Shown here piece by piece: positions 26,756 to 32,321 of a stretch of DNA of 32,321 bases. Every line of letters starts with the position of its first letter. The stretch's first letter is position 1. The translations under genes and the position numbers were made by a program. Under the pieces are notes generated by a model, which searched no databases, was not told the DNA's origin, and was given only the letters and a program-made list of their open reading frames with translations. This stretch comes from DAOUEG01 sp964589285 (lineage in GTDB: Bacteria; Chloroflexota; Dehalococcoidia; Dehalococcoidales; RBG-16-60-22): positions 1 to 32,321 of the forward strand of contig CAZPSP010000010.1 in the NCBI GenBank assembly GCA_964589285.1. The letters are read 5' to 3'.

Positions 26756-27409
26756 ATGCCGGAAGAAAAATTCCCTGAAAATTGGACGGTCGTGGACCAT
26801 ATTGTTCCTGGAGTGACGGCGGAGATGATCGACTGGTGGTGGGTCAACATGGAGAAAGGGTATGAACTCTGGTGTCCGGACGAACATAAGGGGTTCAAGT
26901 GGGAGGTCAAACCTCCTCTTGGCGGGCATATCGGAGCGGTCCAGATAGCTTCGGAAAGCATCGATTACGGCCCCGTCATGGACCTGCGCATCGTCTGGAT
27001 GGATCCCAACCTCGGAACGGACGAGCAAAAAGACTTCTGGACGTACGAACACCTGCTGACAGCCGGAGGTCCCACCGACCCACGCTCACCCGATAAATCG
27101 CCTATCGTGCTTTCCCACCAATGGGAAGCCATACCCGGCGGCTGTAAAATGCGTTCCTGCATGCATGGTATTCCCGGCGGGCGTCCGCCCGGTCCGCCGT
27201 CCGGCCCCATGCCTGCCATGCCCCCGCACCCCAGCGGCAAGAAACCGACCGGCGGCGGCTGGCGCGTTCACAACATTGCCGAGGTCAGCACGTTCAAGGC
27301 CTTCCTCCCGGCGCTCTGGGGCATCTGGCAGGCGGTCACTGATCCCGCTATCAACCGCCAGGCCTCGCTCAAGGTCAAAAAAGAGGGCGGGAAATTTATC
27401 TATATATAA
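26756..27409 (+). CDS. DAPG hydrolase (PhlG) / phloretin hydrolase-family C-C hydrolase
   Basis: 217 residues from the ATG at 26756, which has AGAGGGGG 5 bases upstream; an ATG at 26687 lies inside the promoter -10 and is rejected. The family signature is 'VTAEMIDWWWVNMEKGYELW' followed by CPDEH (H44), the region where PhlG-type enzymes read 'DWWFxxxxxxYxxWxPxxH'. Near the C-terminus H172-x3-E176 (VHNIAEVS) followed by 'FLPALWG' matches the second half of the Zn site. E67 and H121 are further candidate ligands. PhlG removes an acetyl group from 2,4-diacetylphloroglucinol, and the phloretin hydrolase of gut anaerobes splits phloretin into phloroglucinol and an arylpropionate. A Pro/Gly-rich insert at residues 139-163 is unusual. 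It is first in an operon with a ferredoxin and a flavoprotein, divergent from the SDR/cyclase operon. Substrate inferred as an acyl-phenol or 1,3-diketone. Confidence 0.8.
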   Translation: MPEEKFPENWTVVDHIVPGVTAEMIDWWWVNMEKGYELWCPDEHKGFKWEVKPPLGGHIGAVQIASESIDYGPVMDLRIVWMDPNLGTDEQKDFWTYEHLLTAGGPTDPRSPDKSPIVLSHQWEAIPGGCKMRSCMHGIPGGRPPGPPSGPMPAMPPHPSGKKPTGGGWRVHNIAEVSTFKAFLPALWGIWQAVTDPAINRQASLKVKKEGGKFIYI

Positions 27410-27423
27410 AAGCAGGGTGATGT

Positions 27424-27663
27424 ATGAAAAAGCCGGAAAACTGGGTCAAGAAAATCGAAATAGACCTGGATAAGTGTAAAAAATGCATGACGTGCGTCAG
27501 CGCCTGCTTCGTTGATGTCCTGCGCTGGAACGAAGCTGAAAAAATACCTGTCGTGGCCTACCCGGAAGATTGCGTCTGGTGCCTGGCCTGTGAGGCGGCT
27601 TGCCCGGCGCAATGCATAGAAGTCGTCCCCAATATTCCCGCGCCTTTACGCTCTTCTTACTGA
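27424..27663 (+). CDS. 2[4Fe-4S] ferredoxin-like electron carrier (AprB-like small subunit)
   Basis: 79 residues. Two cluster motifs: C-x2-C-x2-C-x3-C in CKKCMTCVSAC (followed by Phe instead of the usual Pro) and C-x2-C-x2-C-x3-C-P in CVWCLACEAACP. Each set shares its last Cys with the other cluster in the usual ferredoxin way. The two motifs are about 20 residues apart, as in the small subunit of adenylylsulfate reductase and related subunits. AGGGTGA precedes the ATG. The gene starts 14 bases after the hydrolase and ends 41 bases before the flavoprotein, which it presumably serves as electron donor or acceptor. Confidence 0.93.
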   Translation: MKKPENWVKKIEIDLDKCKKCMTCVSACFVDVLRWNEAEKIPVVAYPEDCVWCLACEAACPAQCIEVVPNIPAPLRSSY

Positions 27664-27704
27664 ATGCAGCCGTTCGCAAAGGAAACCACATAAGGAGGCC
27701 CAGG

Positions 27705-29402
27705 GTGGCTAATAACAGTGAACTCGATGAAATAATTTCTACGGATGTATTGATCGTCGGCGGGGGCATCGGCGGGCTGGTAACGGCTGTCAAAGCTAAA
27801 GAAGCTGCTCCGGAAGCCGATGTTCTGGTCGTGGAAAAACAGACCTCCGGCTGGGCCGGCAAAGCCACGAAAATCGGCGGTATCCTGGCATTCCTCGGGC
27901 CGGACAAAAGTGAAGAAAAATTCCTTGATTTTCAGGTGCGTACTTCAGGACTCTACCTGAACGACCAGGACTTGTTATCGAAATATATACAGAGTTCATA
28001 CGGAGCAATTCAGGACCTCGATGCCTGGGGTGCTAAATTCGCCCGCACTCCGGATGATAAAATCCTTGCCTTCCCCAACAATTTCGCTCCTGAATTGTCC
28101 ATGACCTTTATCGATATCGACTTAATGCTGCCGGTTCGGGCAAGAGCCCGCAAATTGGGCGTCAGGTTTATTGATAAAATCCATGTGGTGGACCTGCTGC
28201 AACAGGATGCTACCGTGATTGGGGCGGCGGGTTTTGATATCATAACAGGTAAATATTTCGTTTTCAAAGCTAAAGCAACGGTCCTCGCCAACGGCAGCTG
28301 CGGTTATAAAGTACGGCGGTTCTGGGTAGCCGGCACTGGCGACGGTATTGCCGCGGCCTACCGTGCCGGCGCTGAAATGCGTAACGCGGAATACGGCAAC
28401 CTTTACGGTCATACCGTCTACCGGGATACCGATGGCGGTATGGTAGGTCACCAGTTCCTGTTCAATTCAAAGGGAGAGAACCTGGCCCAGAAATATTTGC
28501 CGGGCTCCGGTCCCACGGGCGTTTTCCTGCCGGTACCCCTGGCTGTAGGCCTGGAAAAGGAAGTGGCCGAAGGGAGAGGCCCGATAACTTTCGCTCCGCC
28601 GCCCGCCCAGGGTGGCGGCTATCCAAAGATGGGCCTGCCAAAGCTTGGTAAGTGGTCGCAGCTCATGGCTGAAAAAGAAGCGAAATACGGATTACCTCCG
28701 GGTTCCAAACGCGAGATTGCGATACCGTTACACGGGGAAACCTCATGCATCAAGGTAGATCATGAAATGGGTACTTCCTTGCCAGGGCTCTGGGCCATCG
28801 GTGATACCAGTTATGCCGGTTCCGCTGTGGCTGGAGCGGTATGTTCCCCTCCCGGTATTACACCCGGCGCTGGCATCTTGTTCGCGGTTATCAGCGGCGC
28901 CTGGGCCGGACCCTCCGCGGCCCGTTATGCCTTGGAAAAAGAGTCCGTAAATGACATCGGTGCCTCGGAAATACGAGATGCGAAAAAGGATATTTACGAA
29001 CCTCTTGAGCGGACTAAAGGGGTTCCGCCCGGTGATGTCATCGATTCCCTGCAAGAAGTCACTGCTCCCATCAAATACAACCTTCGCCGTAGCGGGGAAC
29101 GGTTGAATCAGGCGCTGGAGGTCATAGAAAACCTCAAGGCACAACTGCCTGAGTTACATGCTCAAGACCCTCATTACCTCAGTAAGTGTCACGAGGTTAA
29201 AAGCATGGTGTTGTGTGCCGAACTCACCTATCGCGCCGCCTTGATGAGAGAAGAAAGCCGCGGCTCTCATTTCCGTGAAGACTTCCCTGAACGGGATGAC
29301 GGGAAATGGCTGAAGTGGGTCATCATCAAACAACAAGACGGCAATATGAAGTTGGAGACGCAGCCGGTGCCGGTGGATACCTATAAAATAAAACCCGATT
29401 AG
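27705..29402 (+). CDS. AprA/SdhA-like FAD oxidoreductase (partner of the adjacent ferredoxin)
   Basis: 565 residues from a GTG at 27705, which has AAGGAGG 6 bases upstream; the open frame extends further upstream but overlaps the ferredoxin. FAD site G19-G-G-I-G-G24 (IVGGGIGGL), a strand-2 acid in 'VVEKQ', and 'LWAIGDTSYAGSAVAGAV' near the end of the FAD domain. A C-terminal helical domain with 'MREESRGSHFREDFPERDD' is typical of succinate dehydrogenase and adenylylsulfate reductase alpha subunits. The sulfate-activation genes (sat, AprB proper, Qmo) are absent and the context is catabolic, so APS reduction is unlikely. A two-component flavoprotein that reduces or dehydrogenates an intermediate, wired through the ferredoxin, is more likely. 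Stop at 29400-29402. Confidence 0.9.
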   Translation: MANNSELDEIISTDVLIVGGGIGGLVTAVKAKEAAPEADVLVVEKQTSGWAGKATKIGGILAFLGPDKSEEKFLDFQVRTSGLYLNDQDLLSKYIQSSYGAIQDLDAWGAKFARTPDDKILAFPNNFAPELSMTFIDIDLMLPVRARARKLGVRFIDKIHVVDLLQQDATVIGAAGFDIITGKYFVFKAKATVLANGSCGYKVRRFWVAGTGDGIAAAYRAGAEMRNAEYGNLYGHTVYRDTDGGMVGHQFLFNSKGENLAQKYLPGSGPTGVFLPVPLAVGLEKEVAEGRGPITFAPPPAQGGGYPKMGLPKLGKWSQLMAEKEAKYGLPPGSKREIAIPLHGETSCIKVDHEMGTSLPGLWAIGDTSYAGSAVAGAVCSPPGITPGAGILFAVISGAWAGPSAARYALEKESVNDIGASEIRDAKKDIYEPLERTKGVPPGDVIDSLQEVTAPIKYNLRRSGERLNQALEVIENLKAQLPELHAQDPHYLSKCHEVKSMVLCAELTYRAALMREESRGSHFREDFPERDDGKWLKWVIIKQQDGNMKLETQPVPVDTYKIKPD

Positions 29403-29412
29403 CGTCTCTTTG

Positions 29413-29441
29413 TTGACACATTCTAGTCTTTATTCTAAGCT
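29413..29441 (+). promoter_or_regulatory. Possible promoter of the second MarR gene
   Basis: TTGACA (29413-29418), a 17-base spacer and TAAGCT (29436-29441). The -35 is perfect, the -10 poor. A direct repeat of ATTCTA occurs inside the spacer region. It suggests the regulator can be transcribed separately from the enzyme operon. Confidence 0.4.
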
Positions 29442-29443
29442 GA

Positions 29444-29459
29444 AGTGACTCGATTCACT
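29444..29459. promoter_or_regulatory. Near-perfect 16-bp palindrome, candidate MarR operator
   Basis: AGTGACTCGATTCACT has arms AGTGA/TCACT and a single mismatched pair inside. It lies just downstream of the possible promoter and 21 bases before the MarR start codon, a position suited to autorepression. The half-site AGTGAC also occurs at 26693-26698, inside the second promoter repeat of the hydrolase operon. Confidence 0.45.
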
Positions 29460-29480
29460 ATAAAGAGAAGGTCCTTTGTC

Positions 29481-29981
29481 ATGCAGCCGGTCGATGATGA
29501 TTTGGAGAAAGTACGCGAGCGAAAAAAGAACGATCCGGACATCAACCTTTATATCTTGCTTGACCAGGTAGACAGCATCATCACAAATGCCGTTGAACTC
29601 GAGATCAAACACCTTCATCTCACCCAGCCTCAGGCCAGGGTGCTGACGATGCTTTCCCGAGAAGGCAAGCCGGCAACCATCGAGGAGCTTGCCAACTGGA
29701 CACTGAAAGAGTTCAACTCCGTTTCCACCCTTATCAACCGGATGGAGAAAAAGGACCTGATTAAGAAGATCAAAAAACCCGGTGACTTGAAAACGTATGT
29801 GACCTTGACGGAAAAAGGCAGCTCTCTGTACCACCACCAGGTCACCGAGCGCTCCATCCATCTGATCTTTGAAAAATTGTCTTCCGAAGAAAAAGCGCAC
29901 TTAGATGCTATTTTGAAAAAACTCCGGGATGTTACGCGGGACCTGCTCGGGATGGATTACCGTCCGCCGTTTCTGCCATGA
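29481..29981 (+). CDS. MarR-family transcriptional regulator (downstream of the hydrolase operon)
   Basis: 166 residues from the ATG at 29481, with AGAAGG about 10 bases upstream; a GTG at 29445 lies inside the palindrome and is less likely. The winged helix is 'ATIEELANWTLKEFNSVSTL' (recognition helix) and 'MEKKDLIKKIKKPGDLKTYV' (helix end and wing), followed by 'LTEKG' and a long C-terminal dimerisation helix. The N-terminus 'DPDINLYILLDQVDSIITNA' forms the first dimer helix. The wing lacks the DRR triplet of the other MarR here, so the two are not recent duplicates. Probable local repressor of the divergent hydrolase/SDR-cyclase promoters. Confidence 0.9.
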   Translation: MQPVDDDLEKVRERKKNDPDINLYILLDQVDSIITNAVELEIKHLHLTQPQARVLTMLSREGKPATIEELANWTLKEFNSVSTLINRMEKKDLIKKIKKPGDLKTYVTLTEKGSSLYHHQVTERSIHLIFEKLSSEEKAHLDAILKKLRDVTRDLLGMDYRPPFLP

Positions 29982-30136
29982 CCTCGGACCATCGGTTTTA
30001 CAGCTTCACCTTTTGAGAACACTTTTGAAGCCCTCGTCAGAGTCAATTCATTCATGACAGACAGATAGACCGCGTGCATCCAATTATTGACGCCAGGCTT
30101 TTCCATATGTTGCGCACATGCACTCTGACCGTATGA
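29982..30136. other. Intergenic stretch without recognisable gene
   Basis: No supported reading frame, promoter or RNA gene is seen. It runs directly into the truncated FAD oxidoreductase remnant and probably contains its unrecognisable remains. Confidence 0.5.
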
Positions 30137-30469
30137 ACGGATATTCCGAGGTTGGTGCCAGTATCAGGATGGTACCGCGGCGAACCCTCCCTGAAACATA
30201 CGAAGATGTATATCCCTTACCGCAGCCTGATACCGGCTTCCGTCGAGGGTTTAATGGTGGCCTGCCGGGCCTTTTCTTCCGACGATGCGGTCAACGATCT
30301 CTATAACCTCATCCCGCATTGTTTATGCTTCGGCCAGGCTGCCGGGACCGCGGCGGCGTTAGCTCTTCAGAGTAATGTAAACGTCCGGAACGTGAACACC
30401 ACCGCGCTGCAAAGTTCCCTGCGCAGCCAGGGAGTTATCTTGCCGGACCTTGAACAGCCGGGGAGGTAG
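30137..30469 (+). pseudogene. C-terminal remnant of an FAD-dependent oxidoreductase
   Basis: About 105 residues match only the last part of the FAD_oxidored family: 'MYIPYRSLIPASVEGLMVA', then 'CFGQAAGTAAALAL' and 'NVRNVNTTALQSSLRSQGVI'. The intact homologue at 11332-12705 has IPYRSL, GEAAGTAAALA and 'NVDVKELQRQLLKQGALL' at the equivalent places. The Rossmann domain and everything before IPYRSL are missing, the frame is closed by a TGA at 30134, and no ribosome site is seen. Also 'LMVACRAFSSDDAVND' shows drift from the conserved LLVAGR. A relic left by deletion. Confidence 0.8.
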
Positions 30470-30481
30470 GTACCGTGGCCG

Positions 30482-30985
30482 TCAATCGAGCTTCGATAGA
30501 TCTATCGTCATTGGAGCGCCATCGATCCCCGGGCCGTCAAAAGCGGACTTGTTCCCGTCGATATCGGTCAGTTCAAATTTAGGCATCAGTAATATCATCA
30601 TAAAAAGCAGCGGCTTGTTCACCTTCCGGAATTCGAGGGGACAATGCAGGAGGCCTTTCGGGATATACACGACCGTGGGTTCCGTGATCGTATAGAGCTC
30701 CTGTTCCTTGCCGATGCGGAAATCGATCTCGGCATCGAAATCGCTGAAGCAATCCGGTACATGTCCCGCCAGAAAGCACAGATATTCATCACCGGCATGA
30801 ACGTGGGTCACCCTGTCCAGGAAATATGGTTTGGTGATGATATTCCAGCCGAAGTTCGCCTTGGCTTCCGGGATGATGCGCGCGCCTCGCAGCCCGAAGC
30901 TCGGACTCTCGATGATGCCCGGCAGTAATGATTCTTCCCTGATGTCCGTCGTGAAATAACGACTGTACTTGCCTGTGTATGCCAT
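30482..30985 (-). CDS. Small cupin-like protein, divergent member of a local three-gene family
   Basis: 167 residues from the ATG at 30985, which has AGGGAGAG 4 bases upstream (the frame is open to 31093 but no ribosome site supports that). It contains H61-V-H63 with 'AGDEYLCFLAGH', an acidic strand 'DFDAEIDFRIG', and 'VYIPKGLLHCPLEFRKVNKP' with H114. This matches the layout of the two + strand genes at 31396 and 31873 ('HxHDFDQxLVFLxG', 'GGEVE', 'KAGLYHCPLVFxKVxxP'). The arrangement is a cupin-type barrel with a probable two-His-plus-distal-His metal site. It differs from the + strand pair by lacking the PHNMLDLGG segment and having an extra C-terminal tail of about 30 residues. Function unknown; convergent with the FAD relic. 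Confidence 0.8.
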   Translation of the reverse strand: MAYTGKYSRYFTTDIREESLLPGIIESPSFGLRGARIIPEAKANFGWNIITKPYFLDRVTHVHAGDEYLCFLAGHVPDCFSDFDAEIDFRIGKEQELYTITEPTVVYIPKGLLHCPLEFRKVNKPLLFMMILLMPKFELTDIDGNKSAFDGPGIDGAPMTIDLSKLD

Positions 30986-31031
30986 TTTCTCTCCCTTCGT
31001 AACTGTTCTGGGATATCGCTCTTGCAGTCTT

Positions 31032-31045
31032 CCGGTATTGACCGG
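31032..31045. promoter_or_regulatory. CCGGT/ACCGG inverted repeat in the divergent region
   Basis: CCGGT-ATTG-ACCGG is a perfect inverted repeat 47 bases upstream of the - strand cupin-like gene. It could be an operator or a small hairpin in that gene's leader. Confidence 0.3.
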
Positions 31046-31052
31046 TGCGGTA

Positions 31053-31068
31053 TAGTATCCACATACTA
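31053..31068. promoter_or_regulatory. TAGTAT/ATACTA inverted repeat, candidate operator
   Basis: TAGTAT-CCAC-ATACTA has perfect 6-bp arms about 70 bases upstream of the - strand cupin-like gene, within the region expected to hold its promoter. No convincing -35/-10 pair was found for that gene. Confidence 0.4.
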
Positions 31069-31202
31069 CCGTATTTCCTCTATTAAAGTACACCGCCGGT
31101 AGAGATTCAATAGTTGATTTCCTTCAATCGTCCGTACCGGTGCGCCTTGCACGTTGTTTCATCGAGGCTGCTACTGCCAGGGCCGGGTTTACTCAGGGTT
31201 TT

Positions 31203-31232
31203 TTGACACTGTATACAGCCGGTTCCTATAAT
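31203..31232 (+). promoter_or_regulatory. Fully consensus sigma-70 promoter with a palindrome in its spacer
   Basis: TTGACA (31203-31208), an 18-base spacer and TATAAT (31227-31232): both hexamers are perfect. The spacer begins with the perfect palindrome CTGTATACAG (31209-31218), directly abutting the -35, a typical repressor position. Transcription would start near 31239, at the head of the AsnC/Lrp remnant, and run into the two cupin-like genes at 31396 and 31873. Confidence 0.75.
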
Positions 31233-31238
31233 TGGAAA

Positions 31239-31382
31239 ATGGACAAGGAGCTGGACGGAAAAATAATCTATGCTCTTGGAAAAGACGGACGGCGCAGCAA
31301 TACCAGGCTTGCCGGTGACCTTGAGGTCAGCAGCCTTGCCAGATGCCTGGATCGGCCGGGTATATCGTTACTAAACCGGTGA
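31239..31382 (+). pseudogene. N-terminal remnant of an AsnC/Lrp-type regulator
   Basis: 47 residues beginning MDKELDGKIIYALGKDGRRS and continuing NTRLAGDLEVS, the opening helix and first HTH helix of AsnC/Lrp proteins ('LDxxIxxxLxxDGRxSxxxLAxxLxVS'). After 'EVSSLARCLDRPGISLLNR' the recognition helix is unrecognisable and a stop follows at 31380; the whole effector-binding domain is missing. It lies directly downstream of the consensus promoter and 13 bases before the first cupin-like gene, where an operon-specific regulator would once have stood. Confidence 0.65.
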
Positions 31383-31395
31383 AAGGAAATTTTCT

Positions 31396-31827
31396 ATGAC
31401 TACGGAGCTCAAAACGGCCAAATACATTAAATTGAACACAACTCGTCCCTCGCGGCACGACGCGGTCACCACGCCGATCCCGTTCCTCAAGAGCAGTGAG
31501 GACTATGGCAACCTGGGGTTCCACATGAGCTGGAAATGCATTGAGATACCCTACGTAGATGAAGAGGAATCCCACTACCACGATTTTGACCAGTTTCTTG
31601 TTTTCCTGGGAGGCGATCCTCACAACATGCTCGACCTTGGCGGTGAAGTGGAAATCACCTTGAGTGAAGACGGCGTGAATATGGAAAAACACGTACTATC
31701 TACGTTTGCGACCGTCTTTATCAAGGCCGGATTGTATCACTGCCCGCTCGTTTTCACCAAAGTTGAAAGGCCCTTTGTTTTTTACAACTTTGCCATTACC
31801 GATAACTACAGAAAGCTCCAGCCATAA
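31396..31827 (+). CDS. Small cupin-like protein, tandem paralogue 1
   Basis: 143 residues. AAAGGA stands 9 bases before the ATG. Key segment: H60-Y-H62-D63-F-D65-Q66, then FLGGDPHNMLDLGGEVE with H76, and 'KAGLYHCPLVFTKVERP' with H115. The two His close together plus a distal His on a predicted beta-strand protein of this size suggest a metal-binding cupin barrel. No known enzyme family was recognised. It is the first of a tandem pair, 45 bases from the next gene, and shares with it long identical runs such as PHNMLDLGGEVE and KAGLYHCPLVF, so they arose by duplication. Confidence 0.85.
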   Translation: MTTELKTAKYIKLNTTRPSRHDAVTTPIPFLKSSEDYGNLGFHMSWKCIEIPYVDEEESHYHDFDQFLVFLGGDPHNMLDLGGEVEITLSEDGVNMEKHVLSTFATVFIKAGLYHCPLVFTKVERPFVFYNFAITDNYRKLQP

Positions 31828-31872
31828 GTTCCCGGCAGGCACATCCAACACCACAGAAAGAGAGTAACAAGA

Positions 31873-32292
31873 ATGGAAACCTCTAAATATGTCAGAACGA
31901 ACGTAACCCGGCCTTCAAGACACGCCGCGGTTACCGCGCCGATCCCCGTCCTGAGGTGCGATGAAGAGTTCGGCAACAAGAACTACTGGATGTACTGGAA
32001 ATGCATCGATAAACCCTACGTGGACGAGGAAGAAACCCATTTCCATGACTTTGATCAATATCTGGTGTTTCTCAGCGGTAATCCTCACAACATGCTGGAC
32101 CTCGGAGGAGAGGTCGAGTTTACCATGAGCGAGGACGGGAAGAACCTGGAAAAGCACGTCTTTACGTCCTATACCACGGTGTACGTGAAAGCAGGACTTT
32201 ACCATTGCCCGCTGGTCTTCAAGAAGGTAACCCAACCCATCATCTTTTTTGATTTCGTCTGCCGCTTGAACTACAACAGGACATACACATAA
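31873..32292 (+). CDS. Small cupin-like protein, tandem paralogue 2
   Basis: 139 residues. AGAGAG precedes the ATG. It keeps every candidate ligand of its neighbour: H56-F-H58-D-F-D-Q, the His in PHNMLDLGGEVE (H72) and H111 in LYHCPLVF. Differences are concentrated in the N-terminal third and at the C-terminus ('FDFVCRLNYNRTYT'). Both copies being intact while the regulator in front is decayed suggests that they are still under selection, perhaps as a heterodimer or with different ligands. Only 29 bases follow the stop, without a visible terminator. Confidence 0.85.
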   Translation: METSKYVRTNVTRPSRHAAVTAPIPVLRCDEEFGNKNYWMYWKCIDKPYVDEEETHFHDFDQYLVFLSGNPHNMLDLGGEVEFTMSEDGKNLEKHVFTSYTTVYVKAGLYHCPLVFKKVTQPIIFFDFVCRLNYNRTYT

Positions 32293-32321
32293 AAGGTTCT
32301 CCGTCTGGTGAAATACCGGCA

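Noticed and set aside
27424..29402. Dissimilatory adenylylsulfate reductase AprBA
   Set aside because: No sat, qmo or other sulfate genes; the order and neighbours are catabolic, and the small subunit is shorter than AprB.
31209..31218. LexA box
   Set aside because: CTGTATACAG has the right ends but only two bases between CTGT and ACAG, against eight in the E. coli LexA site; no SOS gene is nearby.
1..32321. tRNA, rRNA, CRISPR array, transposase or integrase
   Set aside because: None was recognised on either strand; the repeats seen are protein-domain repeats or short promoter elements.

Overview
The window looks like an accessory catabolic region from a strict anaerobe. It carries a glycyl radical enzyme with its activase, many [4Fe-4S] motifs, fumarate-reductase and APS-reductase-like flavoproteins, a URO-D-family protein and a class III CoA-transferase. 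Together with the giant multidomain surface protein this recalls sediment Chloroflexota (class Dehalococcoidia). That placement is inference from gene content only: no rRNA, tRNA or marker gene is present, and I would give it about even odds.

Layout. (1) 1-9981 (+): the 3' part of a giant mosaic cell-surface protein, with cadherin-like domains, a seven-blade RCC1 propeller, PPC-like, CARDB and carboxypeptidase-regulatory-like domains, ten PKD domains and a C-terminal membrane anchor. Its start lies outside the window. A terminator-like hairpin follows. (2) 19665-10203 (-): an apparent seven-gene operon, in transcription order MarR regulator, carboxylesterase, glycyl radical activase, glycyl radical enzyme, URO-D-family protein, FAD oxidoreductase and Old Yellow Enzyme-like ene-reductase. 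(3) 19847-22386 (+): divergent pair of a phosphotriesterase-family hydrolase and an FAD-dependent fumarate reductase-like protein. (4) 26618-22486 (-): five-gene operon SDR, cyclase-family hydrolase, cupin, class III CoA-transferase, SDR. (5) 26756-29981 (+): divergent operon of a PhlG/phloretin-hydrolase-like C-C hydrolase, a 2[4Fe-4S] ferredoxin, an AprA/SdhA-like flavoprotein and a second MarR regulator. (6) 29982-32292: an eroded segment with the tail of an FAD oxidoreductase and the head of an AsnC/Lrp regulator, plus three paralogous small cupin-like proteins.

How it may work. The PhlG-like hydrolase, two SDRs and a cyclase-family hydrolase around one divergent promoter resemble the known anaerobic route from phloretin-type acylphloroglucinols: C-C hydrolysis, NADPH-dependent reduction of phloroglucinol by an SDR, hydrolytic ring opening of dihydrophloroglucinol by a cyclase-family enzyme, oxidation by a second SDR, then CoA chemistry. 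The ene-reductase, esterase and glycyl radical enzyme of the neighbouring operon could process related plant polyphenols. I propose this as the candidate system; the individual families are well supported, the substrate is not.

Regulation is unusually legible. Two near-identical 22-bp direct repeats cover the -35 and -10 of the hydrolase promoter. A palindrome containing back-to-back TATAAT boxes lies between the first MarR gene and its divergent neighbour. A perfect 10-bp palindrome sits in the spacer of a fully consensus promoter upstream of the cupin-like pair.
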